This document shows, in pieces, positions 37,301 to 41,714 of a stretch of 64,000 nucleotides of DNA; the first letter of the stretch is position 1; every line of letters starts with the position of its first letter. The position numbers were made by a program, and so were the translations under genes. Below the pieces are notes generated by a model that was not told where the DNA came from, made no database searches, and saw nothing but the letters and a program-made list of their open reading frames with translations. Source of the stretch: Siphonodentalium dalli (lineage: Eukaryota; Mollusca; Scaphopoda; Gadilida; Siphonodentaliidae); assembly GCA_032622095.1 (NCBI GenBank), contig CP136069.1, forward strand, positions 3,561,566 through 3,625,565. The letters are read 5' to 3'.

Positions 37301-38966
37301 TATTTTGGTATATAACAGTTGGTAAGTACAATGTATAATATATGCAATATTTCATGAATAAAGTTTGCACAATACATCCCTACGTTTTATTTACGTTTTA
37401 TGGGCCATGCGAGGTCGAGTAAATGTAAATTGAACAATTATCAGTAACACATCACAGTATACATATGTATATAATGACCACTCGTCTGCAACAATTGACA
37501 GTTTGCCGACAGAGAAAACAATAACTTTAAAACAAAGGGATGTAATCATATAACAAGGCCCATGTGCGTTTTAGCATAAATTTTTAGAGTTATATCCCTT
37601 CGACCATAGCGCTCAACACCACACATTAAGCACCACATTCGGTTTCAAATTTCCATTTTATTTATTCGTGAGGAATTGGTTGTTTCAACTTGTTTGTGAG
37701 ACTATTTATTAGTGGTAATTGGTAGCACCGTGAGTCTGCGTGAGACTTCAATGTACATATACGGCAGCCCTGGGAATTAGCGTCGACAATGGGCAGTGCC
37801 GAGGCAAAAGCCGATGTGAAATGAATTTGCATTTTTTTAGCCGAGGAAAATAAATATATACATGTTCAATTAGTTTTATGAATTTGACGTTTGTTGAAGC
37901 GATAGAATCATAGCAATGCCATGATCCGTACGGCACATGTCCACAAAATCATTTTACTCCGAATTTGCACACATTGACACAGTGACACCATCAGCTGGTG
38001 TGGTCAATATAAAATCTGACATCGTAATCCGTCTCCAAGCAACCGGTTACGGTTGATAGAGCAAGCTGCACCAACTTGAAAGGAGGTCATTGTGCCAGTC
38101 GCATGCACTCGACAAACCTGCAATATCACAATGTAGCCAACTGATGCTAGCGCTTTGATGTTTCCGACGAAGCATATCCAACTTGACAAGCACTTTTTTC
38201 CACTGCATATTTCTGGGAATACTTACTCTAACTTCCCTGTTTGTTGGGACCATATGATGGGTTTCAACCTACATGGAGAATATTACAACTTGGGACGGTT
38301 TTACGATATTTTTATATCAGACGATATTATTGACGATATCAAAATTAAAACCGGCTATACCCGATATATCGTCATATCGCCCAGCACTAGTTGGGTTACC
38401 CTCTAACTGTGGTAAAAATGTTCAACAGTTGGAAATTCCTTGACTGACACAGCAACAGTGGAAATTTCGAAACAAATATAGCTTAATTAAAATTATTATG
38501 ATACATGTAGTTTAGTGTGGAATATGCTGTTTTCTGACCAAAAATTGAATATTTAACTACTTTTGGTAAAATTTCGGACTGAAATGGCCATTGGCTGGAA
38601 TTTTTTCAGCCATATATACATGTATGTTGCTATATGTTGGAAATTATGAACAGTTGGAAACATTCAAATACCAGTTGGAAAACTCTGAAATTACAAAAAT
38701 GTCCCACAGCAAATTTTGTGCTGTGGCATATGTTAGATTCCACATGTTGCCACGGCATTGCTTATATAAATTGCCATGGCCAATTTTGAGGACTGCATAC
38801 CTGGACTATGAATATTCAATAGCTTGTTGTCATAACTGGACTATAAATATTCAATATCTTATTGTCATACCTGGATAGTTGATGCAATAACTTTGCTCAG
38901 TTTTTGGACGTTATTCCCAGAATTGTTGTTGAGAATGGTCTGCAGGTTTGAGAATGACATCTTGAT
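4308..38966 (-). CDS. Seven-exon part of an unnamed alpha-helical (ARM/HEAT-like) protein gene
   Basis: Seven small minus-strand exons join into one open frame: 38966-38871 (96 nt), 33859-33719 (141), 22426-22328 (99), 15237-15213 (25), 12078-11993 (86), 8221-8133 (89) and 4342-4308 (35). Junction phases are 0, 0, 0, 1, 0 and 2, and all match. Each exon has a pyrimidine-rich AG acceptor and a GT donor (GTATGA, GTAGGT, GTAAGT, GTATGT, GTACGA, GTGAGT, GTAAGT). The product, about 188 residues from the first ATG, is rich in leucine and isoleucine in amphipathic helices (for example LKTLNILLENCPLILKE and FMAMLVSLAQEIVQVG), as in armadillo/HEAT solenoids. I see no catalytic motif, signal peptide or membrane segment and do not recognise the family. 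It is open at the 3' end (last exon ends in phase 1). Extra phase-0 exons between those listed cannot be excluded. Introns are 3-11 kb and filled with transposons. Confidence 0.8.
4343..5797. other. Intron, mostly unexplained
   Basis: A small foldback occurs at 5452-5557 (CCCCTATTTGAACAAA against TTTGTTCAAATAAGGG). A minus-strand frame at 4870-5199 has an acceptor-like upstream site but no phase fit with the neighbouring exons. Confidence 0.45.
5798..6251 (+). mobile_element. MITE-A copy 1
   Basis: TTAA-CCCTTTACCCAACA at the left and TGTTGGGTAAAGGG-TTAA at the right, with two 69-bp palindromic modules inside (the first shortened). TTAA flanks with CCC...GGG ends suggest piggyBac-type mobilisation. 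Confidence 0.9.
6252..7124. other. Non-coding, nothing recognised
   Basis: Intronic sequence. A plus-strand frame at 6781-7047 has no splice or family support. Confidence 0.4.
7125..7341. mobile_element. MITE-G, complete copy (TA foldback)
   Basis: A near-perfect hairpin: TACAGTAATGCC...GGCATTACTGTA, arms of about 105 bp meeting at GCTCTCACTGAGAGC. TA at both ends fits a Tc1/mariner-type MITE. Confidence 0.9.
7804..8155 (-). repeat. Minisatellite built from a splice-donor region, 54/64-bp units
   Basis: Six copies of the exon-6 donor (plus-strand ACTCAC at 7837, 7901, 7955, 8009, 8063 and 8127), each with 'cctacatgtaaaattactca' and 'cataaattcttataaatt'. Units are 54 bp, or 64 bp with an extra 'gggctgctgctc' type segment. 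Confidence 0.92.
8133..8221 (-). CDS. Exon 6 of the minus-strand helical-protein gene
   Basis: The acceptor is GTATTTTTTCAG and the donor GCT|GTGAGT. The 89-nt exon is phase 0 to 2 and reads TLKTLNILLENCPLILKEEY...FMAML. The exon end plus donor is copied five more times downstream (7804-8132), each copy with its own GTGAGT. Two copies carry a longer exon tail (GAGCAGCAGCCC or GAGCAGGAGCCC), so the original exon end may have differed. Confidence 0.8.
8222..9339. other. Intron without recognised genes
   Basis: It includes a GC-rich inverted stretch near 8785-8870 (GCGACTTCG / CGAAGTCGTC) and a 'gggtcataactcct' mollusc-type repeat fragment near 9226. Confidence 0.45.
9340..9540 (+). repeat. Dispersed repeat K, copy 1
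   Basis: About 200 bp shared with 45265-45465 (GCCGAAAATCT-AAGCAAATCGAC, CTCAATTGTAAATATTTAC). The function is unknown. Confidence 0.75.
9589..9988 (+). mobile_element. MITE-A copy 2
   Basis: TTAACCCTTTACCC at the left; the right end is GGGTAAAGGGATAA, a mutated TTAA. Two complete 69-bp palindromic modules. Confidence 0.9.
10033..10264 (+). repeat. Two diverged units of a 'gggccataactc' repeat
   Basis: 10033-10160 and 10161-10264 share 'aaattctaagt-aacaaggg-ca-aactc-ggt' and 'ctgtatttt-tgtg-gtaatcca'. The same style of repeat is common in bivalve introns. Confidence 0.55.
10265..10481. mobile_element. MITE-G, complete copy
   Basis: TACAGTAATGCCC...GGGCATTACTGTA, with a foldback centre CTCTCACTGAGAG. 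Confidence 0.9.
10586..10968 (-). mobile_element. MITE-A copy 3, inverted
   Basis: TTAA at both ends, with the short arm (CCCTTTACCCAACAG) on the left and the long arm on the right. Both palindromic modules are complete. Confidence 0.9.
11194..11895. mobile_element. MITE-E copy 1, inside MITE-D and itself interrupted
   Basis: TIR CTCTTGAGTGCCTAATAAA at the left and its complement at the right, flanked by TA on both sides. The interrupted MITE-D site reads GGGG-TA-GCATC without it, as in the copy at 35208. It contains a 326-bp insert at 11551-11876. Confidence 0.88.
11551..11876. mobile_element. 326-bp foldback insert inside MITE-E
   Basis: This segment is absent from the second MITE-E (39893-40278), where the site reads GTTTATTAGG. 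Here TTTAT is duplicated at 11546-11550 and 11877-11881. Its right half folds back on itself (CGTCCTATTTTATACG-AATTTATCAACC against GGTTGATAAATTCCGTATAAAATAG). Confidence 0.75.
11993..12078 (-). CDS. Exon 5 of the minus-strand helical-protein gene
   Basis: The acceptor is AATTTATTTCCATAG and the donor GAG|GTACGAG. The 86-nt exon is read in phase 1 to 0: KLEIVRSCCTILFGISLNKK...FLQRLE; the other two frames have stops. The 31-bp minisatellite of 12085-12440 merges into the acceptor's upstream tract, and a foldback element (MITE-D) starts about 20 bases beyond the donor. Confidence 0.8.
12085..12440 (+). repeat. 31-bp minisatellite, part 1
   Basis: Units of ATTATACACGTACACACTAT plus CATCWACACAG. 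Because 31 is not a multiple of three and the unit has no stops, all three frames stay open and give spurious proteins. Confidence 0.92.
12446..12785. mobile_element. Element H (TIR CAGTCCTTCCCAGGAG) inside the 31-bp minisatellite
   Basis: CAGTCCTTCCCAGGAG opens and CTCCTGGGAAGGACTG closes it, with TATCAT on both sides (the minisatellite itself contains TATCAT). Repeat units continue directly afterwards. A related end lies near 52474-52503. Confidence 0.8.
12786..12935 (+). repeat. 31-bp minisatellite, part 2
   Basis: Continuation of the 12085 array after element H, with more diverged units. Confidence 0.88.
12936..13317. other. Non-coding, nothing recognised
   Basis: Mixed sequence between the minisatellite and a hAT-like MITE; no exon seen. 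Confidence 0.4.
13318..13599 (-). mobile_element. CAGGGGCGCC hAT-type MITE, truncated copy
   Basis: It ends CTTCCGGCGCCCCTG and matches the complete copies at 23270-23622 and 40511-40888 in inverse orientation; the other terminus is missing. Confidence 0.8.
13663..14038 (+). mobile_element. MITE-A copy 4
   Basis: TTAA both ends. The second palindromic module has lost its right half (GGCGACCTATGGCATTGGC). Confidence 0.9.
14340..14526. mobile_element. MITE-G copy with shortened centre
   Basis: TACAGTAATGCCC...ATTACTGTA; part of the second arm near the loop is deleted. Confidence 0.85.
14527..14904. other. AT-rich intron, nothing recognised
   Basis: No gene or repeat end seen. Confidence 0.4.
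14905..15206 (+). repeat. Minisatellite next to exon 4, alternating units of about 37-41 bp
   Basis: Units GCTAAGTTAGAAGTGTTA(TTA)ATGACCCATACAC. Long and short forms alternate, giving a higher-order dimer. The array ends about six bases from the exon-4 donor. Confidence 0.9.
15213..15237 (-). CDS. Exon 4 (25-nt microexon) of the minus-strand helical-protein gene
   Basis: This exon has the strongest acceptor in the window (TTTTTTTCTTCTTTTTCAAG) and donor GATG|GTATGT. It reads ILGEWSKD plus one base, taking the frame from phase 0 to the phase 1 that the next exon needs. It was found by searching for an exon that would repair the phase between 22.3 and 12.1 kb, and the fit is exact. A minisatellite (14905-15206) begins about six bases into the downstream intron. 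Confidence 0.75.
15364..15764 (+). mobile_element. MITE-A copy 5
   Basis: TTAA-CCCTTTACCCAACA to TGTTGGGTAAAGGG-TTAA, with both modules complete. Confidence 0.92.
15791..16274. mobile_element. Foldback element, TIR TGGGGAATCACGTGGTTT
   Basis: The left arm TGGGGAATCACGTGGTTTTG is matched by AACCATGTGATTCCCCA at the right, with similarity running about 50 bp inwards (CATTCAAAAT in both). No clear target duplication. Confidence 0.65.
16427..16816 (-). mobile_element. MITE-B copy 1, 5'-truncated
   Basis: It matches the right part of the 34568 copy and ends CCTGGCACTGAAAGGATTAA. It carries one 69-bp palindromic module. Confidence 0.85.
16817..17640. other. Non-coding, with a solo MITE-B end
   Basis: A MITE-B left tip (TTAACCCTTTCAGTGCCAAG) lies at 17316-17366 without the rest of the element. 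No gene recognised. Confidence 0.55.
17640..17770. repeat. Hairpin with 30-bp arms
   Basis: GGGTACATGGAGATTTAATA at 17668 is repeated inverted as TATTAAATCTCCATGTACCC near 17721; outer GTTATCT/AGATAAC extend it. Confidence 0.8.
18004..18397 (+). mobile_element. MITE-A copy 6
   Basis: TTAA at both ends (right end AAAGTGTTAA), both modules complete. Confidence 0.92.
18469..18595 (+). repeat. Tandem duplication of about 65 bp
   Basis: CATACATGTATAGTCATGTC and CCTATTACCGGTGGTCCTTT occur twice, with a partial third copy. Confidence 0.85.
18645..19129 (+). mobile_element. MITE-B copy 2, complete
   Basis: TTAA-CCCTTTCAGTGCCA to TGGCACTGAAAGGG-TTAA. One 69-bp palindromic module, identical in sequence class to those in MITE-A, follows the short left arm. 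Confidence 0.92.
19130..19635. other. Non-coding with a 'gagccccac' foldback fragment
   Basis: 19552-19625 (GAGCCCCACATAGACTGGAG to GTGTGAGGCTCCC) resembles 20140-20215, 28733-28810 and 62411-62462, a degraded hairpin family. Confidence 0.5.
19636..20025 (+). mobile_element. MITE-A copy 7
   Basis: TTAA both ends, both modules present. Confidence 0.92.
20026..20887. other. Non-coding, with a MITE-G tip
   Basis: A MITE-G terminus (TACAGTAATGCCCTAAATAA) at 20113-20132 and a GTGGCTGGCTC repeat near 20260-20360; no exon seen. Confidence 0.5.
20896..21992 (+). mobile_element. hAT element, 1.1 kb, with 8-bp TSD ATGCCGTG
   Basis: Perfect 15-bp TIRs TAGAGATGGGCGGTT / AACCGCCCATCTCTA, flanked by ATGCCGTG at 20888-20895 and 21993-22000. 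The 8-bp duplication and TAGAGATGGGCGG end are hallmarks of the hAT superfamily. Most of the transposase is gone. Confidence 0.93.
21015..21125 (+). pseudogene. Remnant of hAT transposase N-terminus (BED-finger-like)
   Basis: From ATGGCAGAACACGACG the frames give MAEHDEQTSPVW, a stop, YFSKKDKKSCRL, then a frameshift to ICRKEF. The 'W-F-K.....C..C' pattern fits the start of a BED zinc finger as in hAT transposases. It has at least one stop and one frameshift. Confidence 0.5.
22001..22327. other. Intron start beyond exon 3, including a copy of the exon end
   Basis: 22272-22327 repeats the 3' part of exon 3 with its donor. 22100-22215 is a GGC-rich imperfect repeat (GGCTGGCGGCGG). Confidence 0.7.
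22328..22426 (-). CDS. Exon 3 of the minus-strand helical-protein gene
   Basis: The acceptor is CTTTATTATTTACAG and the donor TGT|GTAAGT. The 99-nt exon is phase 0 to 0 and reads IRELILKFRL...LLLQLTETIC. Its last half is tandemly duplicated downstream (about 22272-22327), including a second GT (TGT|GTAAAA). The frame stays open through the copy, so use of the distal donor would add a near-repeat of KKPEQ-DNLL-TETIC. Confidence 0.82.
22476..22585. mobile_element. MITE-G, left half
   Basis: TACAGTAATGCCCCAAATAA to CATTCATCAGAAAGC; the right arm is absent. Confidence 0.85.
22586..23261. other. Non-coding, with a short dispersed repeat
   Basis: 23045-23130 (minus) matches 29061-29140 (plus): CAACTTTAGAA and TAACAGCATCAGTTTGT. 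This repeat also mimics an acceptor, so an exon call here was rejected. Confidence 0.5.
23270..23622 (+). mobile_element. hAT-type MITE, TIR CAGGGGCGCCGGAAG, TSD CCCAAGAG
   Basis: CAGGGGCGCCGGAAG / CTTCCGGCGCCCCTG with an 8-bp duplication CCCAAGAG at 23262-23269 and 23623-23630. Confidence 0.93.
25450..26510 (-). pseudogene. Left-arm copy of an uncharacterised transposon-borne gene
   Basis: On the minus strand: a diverged FNDY segment (about 26440), then an open stretch at 26289-25918 with CQEEADIRIVPHIIHALSCG, VDTDVLVMVIGLFSKFTDA and ALGDD, then, after frameshifts, a W-rich segment and a Cys-rich tail at 25560-25450. The EEADTR / DTDV / Cys-rich tail order is that of a large family of uncharacterised proteins in coral, oyster and sponge genomes (recalled, not searched). 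Biochemical role unknown. Disrupted by stops. Confidence 0.6.
26530..27175 (+). pseudogene. Right-arm copy of the same gene, internally deleted
   Basis: On the plus strand, in shifting frames: FSAIPNDQVQEQENIKLKG and GLTE near 26570-26660, GTQSDLLGCIREAIGDISD near 26770, FDGGVLVDMIVP near 26850, FNDYAQSLMKFLLYRLRSV near 26910, then directly the Cys-rich end CSELIKCCCKSQTCNRCKC near 27050. The EEADTR region present in the left arm is missing. This supplies the upstream half that the left copy lacks. Several frameshifts and stops. Confidence 0.6.
29177..29737 (+). repeat. 33-bp minisatellite, about 17 units
   Basis: Unit GGACCACTATATCAGGGGTG plus GTAACTCTATTCA. The length is a multiple of three without stops, so both strands show long spurious frames. 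Variants GGGGTGG and GGGGCGG fall in blocks (GTGG mainly left, GCGG mainly right). Confidence 0.95.
29870..30212 (+). repeat. 52-bp minisatellite, about 6.5 units
   Basis: Unit GTACTGTTATTAAAACAATT plus TAGATTTACACGCTGTAGTA and ATATTCCGACCT, nearly identical copies. Confidence 0.95.
30213..30826. other. AT-rich non-coding, nothing recognised
   Basis: No exon or transposon end seen. Confidence 0.4.
30827..33709 (+). mobile_element. MITE-A copy 8, split by a pearl/HINE insertion
   Basis: TTAA-CCCTTTACCCAACA at 30827 and GGGTAAAGGG-TTAA ending at 33709. The AT-rich spacer between its two modules is broken in the run of T after 'tttttacca'; intact copies read CCATTTTTTCTTAC there. Confidence 0.92.
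31086..33567 (+). mobile_element. Complete pearl/HINE-like element, 2.5 kb
   Basis: It starts AGCTCAACTTTAC with an immediate hairpin (GTAAAGTTTGAGCTA), then a GTGTGTGC microsatellite and about 14 core units of 160 bp (CATGGCCGCCAGCAGCCATC, 'tagcacgggctacaggtcgt', 'catgtagatgggaacgagtc'). It ends AAGTTGAGCTA followed by a perfect stem AGTGTCA-T-TGACACT and TTTCA. Subterminal inverted repeats, a 3' stem-loop, tandem cores and insertion between Ts match non-autonomous Helentrons. Confidence 0.85.
33719..33859 (-). CDS. Exon 2 of the minus-strand helical-protein gene
   Basis: The acceptor is TTTTATATGCAG and the donor CTG|GTAGGT. The 141-nt exon is phase 0 to 0 and reads ETKDCSFEDLSKNICLLLE...LFEAGVIDL. 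It ends in the kind of 'FEAGVIDL' segment typical of armadillo repeats and joins directly to IRELILKF of the next exon. A TTAA transposon (MITE-A carrying a 2.5-kb pearl/HINE insert) begins only nine bases into the intron and leaves the donor intact. A 75-bp tandem duplication starts about 22 bases upstream of the acceptor. Confidence 0.83.
33882..34040 (+). repeat. Tandem duplication of about 75 bp near the exon-2 acceptor
   Basis: CATACTCCAACACATAATTA-type units and TTATTCCAACACTGATTTAA occur twice, with a third partial copy. Confidence 0.85.
34045..34567. other. Intron with a pogo-like end and nested hairpins
   Basis: TACAGTAAAACCTCTCCAAA at 34046 resembles a Tigger/pogo terminus but has no partner. 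Inverted pairs: GCTCATATTTAAATTCG with CGAATTTAAATATGAG, and CAGTTTTGAATTCGCGCA with TGCGCGAATTCAAAACTG (34172-34247). Confidence 0.55.
34568..35014 (-). mobile_element. MITE-B copy 3, complete
   Basis: TTAACCCTTTCAGTGCCAGG to CTGGCACTGAAAGGGTTAA with one palindromic module; inverted relative to 18645. Confidence 0.92.
35208..35463. mobile_element. MITE-D copy 2, uninterrupted
   Basis: AAGCCTCGAAATAG to CTATTTCAAGGCTT with four GCAGAATGAGG arms. It shows the unfilled TA site that MITE-E occupies in copy 1. Confidence 0.85.
35464..36147. other. Non-coding, repeat-like
   Basis: 'ccataacttttccagact' type segments recur at about 35568, 35925, 35960 and 36030. 'gcacatgagtaataattagg' with 'cctgatgtattggataatgc' occurs twice (35480-35540 and 36078-36148), a direct duplication flanking this block. 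Confidence 0.6.
36148..36515 (-). mobile_element. MITE-A copy 9, with collapsed modules
   Basis: TTAA ends. The first module has lost its centre (CTCTTATATATATAAGAG), the second its left half. Confidence 0.9.
36543..37065. mobile_element. MITE-D remnants, three decayed pieces
   Basis: GCAGAATGAGGTTCCC arms at 36543-36652, ACAGATTGAGGTCACC to GACCTCATTCTGCAT at 36833-36958, and a single arm at 36987-37065. Confidence 0.65.
37221..38389 (+). mobile_element. hAT element, 1.17 kb, with 8-bp TSD GTTGGGTT
   Basis: TIR TAGGGCTGGGCGATAT / ATATCGCCCAGCACTA (one mismatch), flanked by GTTGGGTT at 37213-37220 and 38390-38397. Subterminal ATATCG repeats. No transposase frame recognised; non-autonomous. 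Confidence 0.93.
38398..38870. other. Intron beyond exon 1
   Basis: It contains the duplicated donor region at 38797-38870 (units of about 36 bp with CTGGACTAT-AATATTCAATA). No other feature recognised. Confidence 0.6.
38871..38966 (-). CDS. Exon 1 (first coding exon seen) of the minus-strand helical-protein gene
   Basis: The acceptor is TTATAATTTCAG and the donor CAG|GTATGAC. The 96-nt exon reads IKMSFSNLQTIL...VIASTIQ and ends in phase 0. The ATG at the third codon has a good context (AAGATG), so translation probably starts here and the first six bases are 5' UTR; an upstream coding exon cannot be excluded. The donor region is repeated just inside the intron: the CCAG|GTAT-like boundary recurs at about 36-bp spacing through 38797-38876. 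Confidence 0.72.
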
Positions 38967-39045
38967 CTGAAATTATAAATTTTCTAACTGAAATCACCAA
39001 AACCTTAAAATAATTCCTCTAATCTTCACTTTCACCAAGACTGAG

Positions 39046-39340
39046 TTTAGTGTGACTGTCATTTACAGAATGAGGTCCCCAGAGCGCTAGCAGCCTAGCA
39101 TCACTATATTCACCCACTGGGACCTCATTCTGCTTAGGCCTCGTCTTCTCTTGAAAGTTTCTTTATTATTAAATTTCTGTTGAAACTTCTTCACATAGAT
39201 TCTATTTCTTTTTTAGTTTAGTTTCTCTACATCCCCCAAATTGAGTCTATATCTCCCATAGCAGATGAGGCCATGCAGAATGGGGTACCCAGCGGGTTAA
39301 TTTGATGATGCTAGCCTGCTGTAGAGGAACACTCTTTATT
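39046..39340. mobile_element. MITE-D remnants, two pieces
   Basis: ACAGAATGAGGTCCCCAGAG to GGGACCTCATTCTGC at 39063-39134 and GCAGAATGGGGTACCCAGCG at 39275. Upstream of the coding exons. Confidence 0.6.
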
Positions 39341-39502
39341 GACAATTTACACAGAACTTAGAAGCAGGGCTTTTATTTCGGTAAGAATCCAAATCTAGAT
39401 TCTCGTAAATATGCTCGCAAATTACCCTGGATTGTCGTGAAAAGTATGTATGGATTCTCGCAAAATCAGATGATTACAGTAATTAGTCGACTAAATCTCT
39501 CA

Positions 39503-39892
39503 CATGGTTACAGTTATGCCCTGTGCCAATGCATTCTCTTATATATGCGAGTCGACCATAGGTCGCCTCGCATATATAAGAGAATGCATTGGCTTAACAC
39601 ATTAAAAATTATAAAATTGTTAAAGAATGTAAGAAAAAATGGTAAAAAGCGTTAAAAAAAGATTTTTTTTAGGCCAATGCATTCTCTTATATATGCGAGG
39701 CGACCTATGGTCGACTCGCATATATAAGAGAATGCATTGGCACAGGGCATAACTGTAACCATCACAATGTGGTCAATGAGCCGGTTCCAATGATATCCAT
39801 ATTTGTATGGTTTTATTGAGACAGACCCAAGATAATTTAGGCTGTTGCAGCTTTATTTGGCCGTTTTTGGCCGTTTGTTGGGTAAAGGGTTA
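39503..39892 (-). mobile_element. MITE-A copy 10, outer arm truncated
   Basis: Two complete modules and the right end GGGTAAAGGGTTA, whose TTAA is split by MITE-E copy 2. Confidence 0.85.
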
Positions 39893-40278
39893 CTCTTGAG
39901 TGCCTAATAAAAGTACAGGGTGGAATAATAGTACAGGTTGGAAAATGTCGCGTAACTGAATAATAGTACAGGGCGGAATAAACGTACAGACTGGAAATAT
40001 TAGTACCATACATCCCAACAAAACGCACCATCTGACTGGTTTACTGATGCCATGTGACAGAAATAGTTTCAATGGATAGCCAGGTCTGTGAATCTACAGT
40101 GTGCTGATCACTGTCAACAATCAGAGTTCATTTATCTATGAATAACACAATTTAAGATTGGTGAATTATTTCTTTTGGTTAATTTAATAAACGTACAGGA
40201 CCAAATAACGATCGTACAGGTGGGAATTTTACCTCGATTTTAATAATCGTACATGTATGTTTATTAGGCACTCAAGAG
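39893..40278. mobile_element. MITE-E copy 2 (386 bp)
   Basis: CTCTTGAGTGCCTAATAAA / TTTATTAGGCACTCAAGAG flanked by TA, inserted at the TTAA end of MITE-A. It lacks the 326-bp insert present in copy 1. Confidence 0.92.
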
Positions 40279-40280
40279 TA

Positions 40281-40406
40281 ATAATCGGAAATATGGCTTC
40301 TTGCCTTTCATATAAATGGCAACAAGCCATATTTCCGACTAAATCCTGAAAAGTTACCCATAGTTCAGCTGTGGTTAAGGAGTCGATTAATTACGGCATT
40401 ACTGTA
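40281..40406. mobile_element. MITE-G, mostly right arm
   Basis: A short inverted stub, then CAACAAGCCATATTTCCGAC to GGCATTACTGTA. Confidence 0.85.
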
Positions 40407-40510
40407 ACTGCACAAGGGCAAAGATTATCATCCATTTTAAACCAAACCAAAGTTTGCCTTGATAATAAGGAGCAAGTTCCAATTCTAAACTGAAGTTGTA
40501 TGTGTAGAGT

Positions 40511-40888
40511 CAGGGGCGCCGGAAGAGGGTGGGCAGAGGGGGCAGCTGACCCCACTGCCCTTGACCAAGGGGGGCGAGCGGGGGCAGGACTTGCCCTTTT
40601 TCTGGAGACAAAAAATACTTTTTGTGTGTTTAATCTCGTGTTTTTATAGCAAAATGTGACTTTTTTGGTCCAAATACCACCAATTTCACAAGGAATATTA
40701 ATTTTTTGTCAATTTTATCACCAAACGGCCATAAAAACCGACAAATACCATTAAAATAGTGATTTTTGCCACAATGAATTTATGGTTATTTTCCCGAGTT
40801 TGCTGAGAAAATGCCCTTTTTTTGCGGAAAAGTGCCCTTTTTGTAGACTCTGCCCCCCCCCTGCCCTTGGATGCTTCCGGCGCCCCTG
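40511..40888 (+). mobile_element. hAT-type MITE, TIR CAGGGGCGCC, TSD TGTAGAGT
   Basis: Same family as 23270-23622; the 8-bp duplication TGTAGAGT lies at 40503-40510 and 40889-40896. Confidence 0.93.
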
Positions 40889-40901
40889 TGTAGAGTATAT
40901 A

Positions 40902-41259
40902 CTCTTGTGTGCCAAATAGAAGTGCAGGGCGGAATATAAGTATAAGGTGGAAACTTCCAACAAAATTTATAATAGTGCAGGGTGGAAGCATGTTATTAAT
41001 TCTCACAACAATAATTTTTTCAAATGCCTGGACAATTCCACATGACTTGTAACTTGTAACTTGTAAGAATACTCAAAAGATGATCAAGAGAATGATATTC
41101 TGGTATTTTATTTGCACGGCTGACAGCAGCTTTTATGAACTCCACTTTCGAGCCATCAATTTTCAAGACAACTTGCAGACCCAAATAAGCATCGTGCAGG
41201 GTGGAATATTTTTCATAAAATTAATAAACATACATGTATGTTCATTTGACAGACAAGAG
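40902..41259. mobile_element. MITE-E-like element, diverged copy 3
   Basis: CTCTTGTGTGCCAAATAGAA / TTCATTTGACAGACAAGAG flanked by TA, with internal GTGCAGGGTGGAA motifs as in MITE-E. Confidence 0.75.
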
Positions 41260-41270
41260 TAGAGCAATAC

Positions 41271-41714
41271 TTAAAGGTACTCAATCCAATTTGACGGTCC
41301 CCATATCATCAGATTCCAACAACAACATTTTTTGAAATGCCGCTTCAGTTATCAGAATCGATTAATTGCCCAAAAATAATGCTAACCAAGTCAACTATAG
41401 TATAAAATTGCCCAAAACCTGTTATTTATTAATGTTTTGTTCAACGAAATTTTGCCAGTTGTCAAATATCTGACACAGAAGACCACTGGATTTTAGAGTT
41501 ATCGATCTTCATCTGCTATCTGGTCAGATAAGTTCTTCTCGTTTACAGTTTACTGGGCCACTTAAAATTTAAATAATAGATTTCATACATCGATATATTC
41601 ATGATCACTCCTAGCTTTGATGGGTTAGTTCCTCGAATCGAATCAAATATTTTTTACCCCTGAAGCCAAGGAAATATCAATTTGCGAGCGTTAATTCAGA
41701 TTGAGTACCTTTAA
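41271..41714 (+). mobile_element. MITE-F copy 1
   Basis: TTAA-AGGTACTCAATCC to GATTGAGTACCT-TTAA. It shares 'tcgattaattg-ccaaaaat' with copy 2. Confidence 0.85.
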
